From an uncultured Catenibacterium sp. (GTDB taxonomy: Bacteria > Bacillota_I > Bacilli_A > Erysipelotrichales > Coprobacillaceae), in assembly GCF_900540665.1 (NCBI RefSeq), contig NZ_UQGV01000068.1, positions 1 through 12,780 on the forward strand: a stretch of DNA of 12,780 nt, given 5' to 3'. Within the stretch, counting starts at the first letter, position 1, and each line of letters begins with the position of its first letter. A program made the position numbers and the translations under genes. The notes under the pieces are model-generated. The model was not told where the DNA came from and searched no databases. It saw nothing but the letters and a program-made list of their open reading frames with translations. Positions 7,425 to 12,780 of this stretch are shown here, piece by piece.

Positions 7425-7450
7425 GAGGCAGCTCAGCTGCCTCTTTTCTT
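7425..7450 (+). terminator. rho-independent terminator after the ABC/two-component block
   Basis: GAGGCAGC (7425-7432) pairs perfectly with GCTGCCTC (7436-7443) around a 3-base loop, followed by TTTTCTT. It lies 43 bases after the kinase stop. A weaker hairpin (AATC.CTCA / TGAGGATT, about 7402-7421) precedes it. The stop codon of the broken minus-strand gene (7433-7435) sits exactly in the loop, so the two transcription units converge here. Confidence 0.85.
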
Positions 7451-7817
7451 ATACAACAAGCTACATAATAATGCACTAATTGGTATTGTTAATACAATAT
7501 CAAGAGTACCAGTAATACCTTGTGACATTTCCATCGCAATGAAATCAGAATTCATTCACTGAGGATATTGAATCTGATAAGCAAGAAATGTGAGTAAAAT
7601 TATCATAGAACTAGTATTGAAAACAAATATGAAAGTATTAAATATTGTACCAACTATATCTTTTCCAATATTATCTCCATTCTTGAACGCAAGAGTTTCA
7701 TCTGCAGAATCTACATTTGTATCAAGATATTTCATATCTGTATCCTGATTCATCACAACTGTACTCTGAGTACTTGTCTGATTTGCACTTACCGCAACAA
7801 CATGACTAAAAAATCAT
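7433..7817 (-). pseudogene. broken small membrane-protein gene, unknown family
   Basis: Reading leftwards on the minus strand, one frame is open from about 7813 to a stop at 7433-7435, interrupted once by TGA at 7556-7558 after AYQIQYPQ. If that codon was Trp, the product has a polar N-part (NQDTDMKYLDTNVDSADETL), a hydrophobic helix in IFVFNTSSMIILLTFLAY and a second helix in DIVLTIPISALLCSLLY ending in KKR. At the 5' end an ATG at 7815-7817 is out of frame by one base at a run of six T on the coding strand (7808-7813 on the plus strand); removing one T would join it. GAGGGG lies directly before that ATG, too close for an ideal ribosome site, so the true start is uncertain. I do not recognise the family. 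The conserved frame across the stop argues for a recently broken gene. Confidence 0.5.
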
Positions 7818-7856
7818 CCCCTCGTAAAACTTGTCTTAAGAAGTTATGAATAGAGA

Positions 7857-7884
7857 TTGACATTTAATCTTATTATAATATAAT
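7857..7884 (+). promoter_or_regulatory. promoter of the marR-MATE operon
   Basis: Consensus TTGACA (7857-7862) and TATAAT (7879-7884) are spaced by 16 bp. A second TATAAT (7874-7879) overlaps but is too near the -35. On the opposite strand a TATAAT (plus positions 7872-7877) could serve the minus-strand gene. The -10 is covered by the palindromic operator that starts at 7882. Confidence 0.75.
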
Positions 7885-7911
7885 TACCATAGGTAATTAC
7901 TAGTGGTAATT
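7882..7911. promoter_or_regulatory. tandem palindromic operator, likely MarR autoregulatory site
   Basis: Two 17-bp palindromes overlap by four bases: AATTACC-ATA-GGTAATT (7882-7898, perfect arms) and AATTACT-AGT-GGTAATT (7895-7911, one mismatch). The repeat unit recurs every 13 bp. The block covers the end of the -10 box and the transcription start, ending a few bases before the ribosome site AAAGGAG (7914-7920). Position and symmetry fit repression by the MarR-family protein encoded next. Pattern seen; binding inferred. Confidence 0.7.
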
Positions 7912-7926
7912 AAAAAGGAGAAGTAT

Positions 7927-8370
7927 ATGAATAGTCAAAAAACAAAGAAAATGTTGGATAGCTGTTATATCGCAAAAAGAATATTGGACTTATTACCAGA
8001 ACTTCCGGAAGGTGTTCTTCCTTCTTATATTCGTTATTTAGAGACAATTATTGATTTGAAGGAAAGAAATGGAAGAGTGAAGGTTTCAGAAATAAGTAAA
8101 GCATTGAATCTGCCTAGACCAGGTGTAACACGTACTGTAGGTTCTATGGTAGAAAAGGGCTATTTAAATAAGATATCTTCTAAAGAAGATGGTCGTGTCA
8201 CTTATATTGAAGTAAGTGAAAAAGGACAGGCTCTATTTGAAAAGTTTAATAAGGATTATTTTGAAGACTTATCTCAAAGGTTAAGTGATATTTCTATTGA
8301 AGAAGCAGATTGTATGATTGAAACAATAGAAAAGTTTTATCAAGTGATGTGTGAAAGGAGAAAATCATAA
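7927..8370 (+). CDS. MarR-family transcriptional regulator
   Basis: A 147-residue winged-helix repressor. The DNA-recognition region VKVSEISKALNLPRPGVTRTVGSMVEKGYL (about 51-80) and the wing SSKEDGRVTYIEVSEKG with the conserved Asp-x-Arg are clear, flanked by N- and C-terminal dimerisation helices. ATG 7927 is chosen because AAAGGAG lies 6 bp ahead; an upstream in-frame GTG at 7903 lies inside the operator and has no ribosome site. The next frame, a MATE pump, starts directly after its stop. The arrangement parallels mepR-mepA of Staphylococcus aureus, where a MarR protein represses a MATE efflux pump until a ligand binds. It appears intact and probably represses its own promoter at 7882-7911. 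Confidence 0.9.
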   Translation: MNSQKTKKMLDSCYIAKRILDLLPELPEGVLPSYIRYLETIIDLKERNGRVKVSEISKALNLPRPGVTRTVGSMVEKGYLNKISSKEDGRVTYIEVSEKGQALFEKFNKDYFEDLSQRLSDISIEEADCMIETIEKFYQVMCERRKS

Positions 8371-9696
8371 ATGAATTCAGATTTTACTCAGGGAAGTATT
8401 TTTAAGAAATTAGTCGCATTTATGATTCCTGTACTGGGAGCTTTAGTATTACAGGCAGCCTATGGTGCGGTTGACTTACTTGTAGTAGGGCGTTTTGGAA
8501 CAACAGCAGGCTTATCAGCTGTTTCTACAGGAAGTCAGGTATTAAATCTTGTCACATTTGTGATCACTTAGTTCGCAATGGGTATTACAGTACTCATTGC
8601 AAGATATATAGGTGAAAAGAAACAGAAACATATAGGAGCCCTTATTGGTGGATCAACAATTCTATTTGGTATTGTTTCAGTAATTCTATTTATTATTATG
8701 GTGCTGTTTGCGACACCTATCTCTACACTGATGCAGGCACCTTTAGAAGCACTCAATCTTACTGCTACTTATGTAAGAATATGTGGTGCAGGTATTTTCT
8801 TTATTGTGGCTTATAATGTTTTATCAGCTATTTTTAGAGGATTGGGCGATAGTAAGTCTCCATTACTCTTTGTGGCAGTAGCATGTTTAATTAATGTAGT
8901 AGGAGACTTAGTCTTAGTCGCTGGATTCCATTTGGATGCCGCAGGTGCTGCAATGGCTACAGTACTTGCACAGGCATGTAGTGTATTATTCGCTTTAGGA
9001 CTATTAAAGAAAAGAAAACTTCCATTTGAAATACATAAACATGATTTTAAAATCAATACTCATTGCATTCGTGCAATGAAGATCGGTGTACCTCTTGCAT
9101 TGCAGGAATGCCTGACTCAGATCTCATTCCTTGCATTATGTGCCTTTATTAATCGTTTAGGATTAGAGGCATCATCAGGATATGGTGTAGCCTGTAAGAT
9201 AGTAAACTTTGCGATGCTTGTGCCTAGTTCTCTCATGCAGTCCATGGTTTCATTTGTGGCCCAGAATGTTGGCGCAAATAATGAAAAAAGAGCCAAGCAA
9301 TCTATGTTTACAGGTATAGGAATTGGATTATTTATTGGTGTTATTGTATTCTGTTTAGTAATGTTTAAGGGGGATATGTTAACAGGTATTTTTACAACAG
9401 AACAAGGTGTTATTAATCAGGGCTATGCCTACCTCAAAGGATTTGCATTAGAAACAGTTGTAACAGCAGTGCTCTTTAGCATGGTTGGTTACTTCAATGG
9501 TCATGATCAGACACTCTGGGTTATGATACAAGGATTAATTCAAACACTTCTTGTACGTCTACCTCTTTCTTATTATATGTCTATTCAGCCAAATGCCAGC
9601 CTCACTCAAATTGGGCTTGCAGCACCAATTGCGACTATTACTGGTATTATCCTCAATGTATGTTTCTATATATATTTGAATAAGAAAATGAATTAG
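8371..9696 (+). pseudogene. MATE-family efflux transporter with in-frame amber stop
   Basis: A MATE multidrug/cation antiporter of 441 residues if read through, which is full family length with about 12 helices. The start at 8371 follows the MarR stop directly, with AAAGGAG 10 bp before. N-terminal hallmarks include FMIPVLGALVLQAAYGAVDLLVVGRF. TAG at 8569-8571 is codon 67, between NLVTFVIT and FAMGITVLIARYIGE, inside the second helix. The frame resumes without any shift and stays well conserved to the end (for example GLGDSKSPLLFVAVACLINVVGD and AGAAMATVLAQA). CAG to TAG is the simplest single change. An ATG at 8578 could restart translation but has no ribosome site and would lack the first helices. 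Neighbouring genes use TAG as a real stop, so this is probably a recent nonsense mutation, or a sequencing error. Confidence 0.85.
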
Positions 9697-9720
9697 ATAG
9701 CAGAAAATGCTGTCTTTTTT
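9696..9720 (+). terminator. rho-independent terminator after the MATE gene
   Basis: GATAGCA (9696-9702) pairs with TGCTGTC (9708-9714), one G-T wobble, around a 5-base GAAAA loop and runs into six T (9715-9720). It begins at the last base of the MATE stop codon. Confidence 0.85.
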
Positions 9721-9722
9721 AG

Positions 9723-9747
9723 TATAATAGAAATACAAGTGGAGGTG
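9723..9747 (+). promoter_or_regulatory. promoter -10 box and ribosome site of the first SWIM gene
   Basis: TATAAT (9723-9728) directly follows the MATE terminator T-run, and GGAGGTG (9741-9747) stands 5 bp before ATG 9753. No convincing -35 is present, since that position falls in the terminator hairpin. The same -10, spacing, GGAGGT and TATATGGAATGGGA start context recur before the second SWIM gene, so the promoter region was probably duplicated along with the gene. Confidence 0.55.
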
Positions 9748-9752
9748 CTTAT

Positions 9753-11369
9753 ATGGAATGGGAATATAATTTTTCTAAACGTGTATTAAATAGAGGTTTT
9801 AATTACTATCTAGATGGATATGTAGAGAATATATATATAAACGCTAAAAAGATTAAGGCGGTTGTTTATGGGACACATCGTTATCATGTAGAAATTGCAT
9901 TAAATGGAGATAACATAAAAGAGATGTCTTGTGATTGTCCTTATGCATTAGATGGACACAATTGTAAGCATATGGCAGCAGTTCTATTTGAATGGGAAAG
10001 ACGTGTAAGTCATCCAGAAATAGCTAATTCAGAAATCATTGATGATGCATCAGATGATGATATACGTTCTTTTCTTTTGCAGTTATTTAATGAAAATCCT
10101 GAGTTAGCAGAACGCTTCAACCAATTTATATCAAAAGAAAACTCTATGGATGCAATGACTAGCGAATTATTTACAATTATAAATCATTACCAATACGCTC
10201 ATAAATATATTAATATTGATAATACTGTGCCTTTTTGTGAGGACTATGAAAAATGCGTATTTAAGTGGTTTGATCTTTTGGAACAGAAAGAAGAATATAT
10301 TAATGCGATTCGTTTCTTAACTGAGGCTTATAGTATATTAGACTCTCTTGATATAGATGAAGATGAACAACAACCTTATGCTTTGTCATATTATATTAAC
10401 GAAGCATTTTCATATCTTCTTCCTTATTTGAATATATCAGAAAGGAAAGAAATTTTTGAATTTTTGCGCCATCAATTTTATTCTATGAAAAATTATTCTT
10501 TTAAAATAGATCTTGTAGAGACTCTTCTCAGTCGTTTTATGGGAGACGAATATGTAAAGTTTCAACTTGATTTCGTAGAGGAACAATATGATTATTTTGG
10601 TAAGTATCCTACTGTATTTAATAGAGAATTTATGATTAATTCAGTTGTGAATGATTATCTTGAACTCTTAGAAAAGAACAATGCATCAAAAAAGGAGTTA
10701 AAAGATGTTTATAAAAAATATTGGAAATATGATTCTGTAAGAATGAGTTGTGTTAAAGAATGCATGTATGATAAAAATTATGACCAAGCTTTGAAATATC
10801 TTGATAAGTGTATTAAACTTGACTACAAAGATCAGTCTCTTTATAAGCGTGATGTAGAGATGAAGAAAGATATCTACAAAAAACAAGGAAATAGAGAAGG
10901 CTACAGAGAAATGATAAAGATACTTGTCCTTGATTTCCGTGATGCTGGTATGGAAGAATACATAGAATTAAAAAATTTGTATACGAGTGAAGAGTGGATT
11001 AAGGAAGGAGATTCTATCATAAAACAGATCAATTCTGATTGTCTCTTATGTGATATATACGCTCATGAGAACCTTCATAAACAATTACTTGATAGTATAA
11101 TAAAAAGTAACAATAAAAGCTTGTTGAAACAATATACTCATCTTCTTAAAGATGAATATCCTGAACAGTTACTTCATATGTATAGAGTGGCTGTTGAAAC
11201 AGAGGCAGAGCATGCAAGAAGTAGATCATATTATCATCAATTAGTAAGAGATTTAAGAACTATGAAACGTATTGATGGTGGTGATAAAGTCGTAGATGAA
11301 ATTATCAAAAAATGGAAGGATCAATACAAAAACAGAACTGCAATGATGGATGAGTTAAGCAGAATATAA
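9753..11369 (+). CDS. SWIM zinc-finger protein, first of a tandem pair
   Basis: A 538-residue soluble protein. The N-terminal SWIM domain (about 30-80) has the full CxCx8CxH zinc ligand set: Cys60, Cys62, Cys71 and His73 in SCDCPYALDGHNCKHMA. SWIM domains bind DNA or protein and occur in Swi2/Snf2 helicases, MuDR-type transposases and stand-alone bacterial proteins. No helicase or transposase domain is present here. The remainder (about 100-538) is rich in Glu, Lys and Tyr with repeated short helices (for example KYLDKCIKLDYKDQSLYKRDVEMKK), suggesting a TPR-like alpha-helical scaffold. There is no signal peptide or membrane segment. A paralogue follows 178 bases downstream. The biological role is not known to me, and ligand completeness is the only functional statement I can support. 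Confidence 0.85.
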   Translation: MEWEYNFSKRVLNRGFNYYLDGYVENIYINAKKIKAVVYGTHRYHVEIALNGDNIKEMSCDCPYALDGHNCKHMAAVLFEWERRVSHPEIANSEIIDDASDDDIRSFLLQLFNENPELAERFNQFISKENSMDAMTSELFTIINHYQYAHKYINIDNTVPFCEDYEKCVFKWFDLLEQKEEYINAIRFLTEAYSILDSLDIDEDEQQPYALSYYINEAFSYLLPYLNISERKEIFEFLRHQFYSMKNYSFKIDLVETLLSRFMGDEYVKFQLDFVEEQYDYFGKYPTVFNREFMINSVVNDYLELLEKNNASKKELKDVYKKYWKYDSVRMSCVKECMYDKNYDQALKYLDKCIKLDYKDQSLYKRDVEMKKDIYKKQGNREGYREMIKILVLDFRDAGMEEYIELKNLYTSEEWIKEGDSIIKQINSDCLLCDIYAHENLHKQLLDSIIKSNNKSLLKQYTHLLKDEYPEQLLHMYRVAVETEAEHARSRSYYHQLVRDLRTMKRIDGGDKVVDEIIKKWKDQYKNRTAMMDELSRI

Positions 11370-11390
11370 GTCCGGTGTGATTTTCTTATT

Positions 11391-11426
11391 GTATGCTTGG
11401 CAGGGCACTCATTCAGTCTGACTACA
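11391..11426 (+). mobile_element. decayed 5' head of a group II intron (relic)
   Basis: Bases 11391-11418 align without gaps to 12735-12762 at 23 of 28 positions, including the shared ATTCAGTC end. The next eight bases (TGACTACA) match 12773-12780 (CGACCACA) at 6 of 8 after removal of GGAGATAGTC. That missing stretch lies between two AGTC copies, as expected of slippage between short repeats, and it destroys the second hairpin of the intron head. The GTGTG start is GTATG here. It lies 22 bases after the first SWIM stop. No reverse-transcriptase frame or domain V is recognisable before the next gene, so only a fragment remains. Confidence 0.5.
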
Positions 11427-11547
11427 AGACATTACCGTAAAGTGAAAAAGTGTTATCGCAATTTCTTTGAGCATACGTGTAGAAATAATATTAATATTAC
11501 TTCTTTTCTACTTTGCTATAATAAAACTATACATTGGAGGTACCTAT
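11427..11547 (+). promoter_or_regulatory. spacer with palindrome and extended -10 promoter of the second SWIM gene
   Basis: An extended -10, TGCTATAAT (11514-11522), and ribosome site GGAGGT (about 11536-11541) precede ATG 11548. A perfect 14-bp palindrome TAATATTAATATTA (11486-11499) ends 17 bp before the TATAAT box, covering the -35 position, so it could be an operator or merely AT-rich sequence. No terminator is visible after the first SWIM gene, and read-through into the second gene is possible. Bases 11427-11480 show nothing I can name. Confidence 0.5.
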
Positions 11548-12734
11548 ATGGAATGGGAAACTTATTTTCAAAAACGAATATTGGATAGGGGGTATGACTA
11601 TTATTTTGATGAACGCGTAGAAGATTTACGTGTTAATTCTAATAGGATTAAAGCAGTTGTTAATGGGACAGATTTTTATCATGTAGAAATCAAATTAAAT
11701 GGAAATAAAATAATAGGCATGTCCTGTGATTGTCCTTATGCATTAGATGGACATAATTGTAAGCACATGGCAGCTGTTTTATATGAGTGGCAATTAAGAG
11801 TGACTCATCCAGAAATAGATAGTTTACAGCTTGTTGAAGATGCTTCAGAAGAGGATGTACGATCATTTCTTATTCAAGTACTTGATGATAATCCTGATTT
11901 AGTAGAAACCTTTAAACAATATACGCAAAATGAATTTTCTCTAGATACAATGATTGATGATTTGGAGGGAGTTTGTGATTCTTATAGTGCTGGTTATCAT
12001 TATATCGATTATGAATTTAGCCGTGATTTTTGTGATAACTATGAAGGTGCTGTTGATAAGTGGCTTGATGTTTTAAAGAAAAGGGATCAATATTCCCTCG
12101 CATTTAGATTCTTATTAAAAGCTTATGAAGTATTCTATAAGCTAGATATTGAGGATAATGGAGGTGAAACGGTTGCACTTTCTGTTATCATTATAAACCA
12201 ATGGGCAAATATAATTATGTGTATGGATGACTTAGAAAGATTAGAAGCTTTTGTTGAATTAGGACAATACCTCAACAGCATGAGAGATTATTATGATAGC
12301 CAAAAGATTATTGAAATATTTTTTGATTGTTTAAGTGGTAAAGAATTCTTAAAGCTGAAGCTTGATCTTGTGAAAAAACAGTTAGACTACATAGAAAGTC
12401 ATGATGATATTTTTAATAGAGGATATGCAATTGAAGGATTTGCGAAAAAGTATCTTGAACTCTTAAAGAAGAATAAAGCATCAAAGAAGGAGATAAGTGC
12501 TGTTCATAAAAAGTACTGGGAACATATTCCTATTAGAATGGACTGTGTCTATACTTGTATTAATAATAAAGAATATGACAAGGCTTTAGATTATATTGAC
12601 GAATGTATTGATTTTGAATATGAAAATCAAGATCGTATGAAGTTTAATATAAAATTGAAGAAAGATATTTATAAGAAGCAGAGAAATATCAAAGCTTACA
12701 GAAAAGAATTAAAGAATTTGATTCTCTTTTTCAA
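11548..12734 (+). CDS. SWIM zinc-finger protein, second of a tandem pair, 5' part interrupted by an intron
   Basis: Paralogue of the preceding gene, readable for 395 codons to 12734. The first 90 residues are about two thirds identical, and residues 58-78, including Cys60, Cys62, Cys71 and His73, are identical. Beyond that only the scaffold is similar, for example LLKKNKASKKEISAVHKKYW here versus LLEKNNASKKELKDVYKKYW in the first copy. Alignment with the first protein holds up to NLILFFK (first copy ILVLDFR). From 12735 the DNA becomes the putative group II intron head, although the frame stays open to the window edge. Some 140 or more C-terminal residues would lie beyond the intron. The function is as unknown as for the first copy. 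Splicing could restore the message; otherwise the gene is disrupted. Confidence 0.8.
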
Positions 12735-12780
12735 GTGTGCCGGGCATGGCACTGATTCAGTCGGAGATAGTCCGACCACA
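12735..12780 (+). mobile_element. 5' end of a putative group II intron (runs off the window)
   Basis: The segment starts GTGTG, matching the GUGYG 5' consensus of group II introns. It then forms two neighbouring hairpins, GTGCC-GGGCAT-GGCAC (12737-12752) and GTCGGA-GATAG-TCCGAC (12760-12776), as expected at the start of domain I. The pattern GTGTGCC.GGCATGG with a following GG.GA.AGTCC hairpin resembles bacterial intron heads known from gut Firmicutes, from memory. Homology of the host gene to its paralogue stops at the same point. The rest, including any LtrA-type reverse transcriptase and domain V, would lie to the right. An unrelated structured repeat remains possible. Confidence 0.55.

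Noticed and set aside
7903..7926. GTG at 7903 as the MarR start
   Set aside because: It lies inside the operator without a ribosome site, whereas ATG 7927 has AAAGGAG at ideal spacing.
8568..9056. Minus-strand open frames inside the MATE gene
   Set aside because: They mirror hydrophobic MATE codons and lack start signals. The plus-strand protein is unmistakable.
11397..11588. A 63-codon plus-strand open frame starting between the SWIM genes
   Set aside because: It runs out of frame into the second SWIM gene, has no ribosome site, and its first part is the intron-head relic. The SWIM frame from 11548 is clearly the real one.
1..12780. CRISPR arrays, tRNA or rRNA genes, transposase-type insertion sequences, phage genes
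   Set aside because: No regular spaced repeat array, tRNA cloverleaf, rRNA motif or transposase/integrase frame was found on either strand. The only mobile-element signals are the two intron-head segments.

Overview
The window is AT-rich DNA with strong AGGAGG-type ribosome sites, TTGACA/TATAAT promoters and short intergenic gaps. That points to a low-GC Gram-positive bacterium (Bacillota). The gene content (a Bacillota-type ABC/two-component operon, mepRA-like MarR-MATE pair, YgjK-like glycosidase, SWIM zinc-finger proteins) would suit a gut Erysipelotrichales/Coprobacillaceae-type organism, but that placement is inference. TAA, TAG and TGA all end intact-looking genes, so I read the standard code.

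Layout. (1) 1-810: a HicA-HicB toxin-antitoxin operon with its own promoter, a perfect inverted repeat over that promoter, and a terminator. (2) 811-1476: a decayed internal fragment of a GH63/YgjK-like glycosidase. (3) 1510-7450: a six-gene block, lipoprotein, FtsX-like permease, ABC ATPase, second FtsX-like permease, OmpR-type response regulator and sensor kinase, closed by a terminator. It looks like a self-regulated envelope-stress or antimicrobial-peptide ABC system. A tandem 11-bp repeat in front of it is a candidate response-regulator site. (4) 7433-7817, minus strand: a broken small membrane-protein gene. (5) 7857-9720: a MarR repressor and a MATE efflux pump, with a tandem palindromic operator over the promoter. 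The pump gene has an in-frame amber codon at codon 67. (6) 9723-12780: two tandem paralogous SWIM zinc-finger proteins. The second is cut at 12735 by what looks like the 5' end of a group II intron running off the window. A decayed copy of the same intron head lies just after the first SWIM gene.

The strongest leads are the intron-head pair around the SWIM tandem, the MarR operator with a nonsense-interrupted pump, and the ABC/two-component operon with its repeat. Three loci (glycosidase, minus-strand membrane gene, MATE) carry in-frame stops, so the region mixes working regulatory modules with decaying genes.
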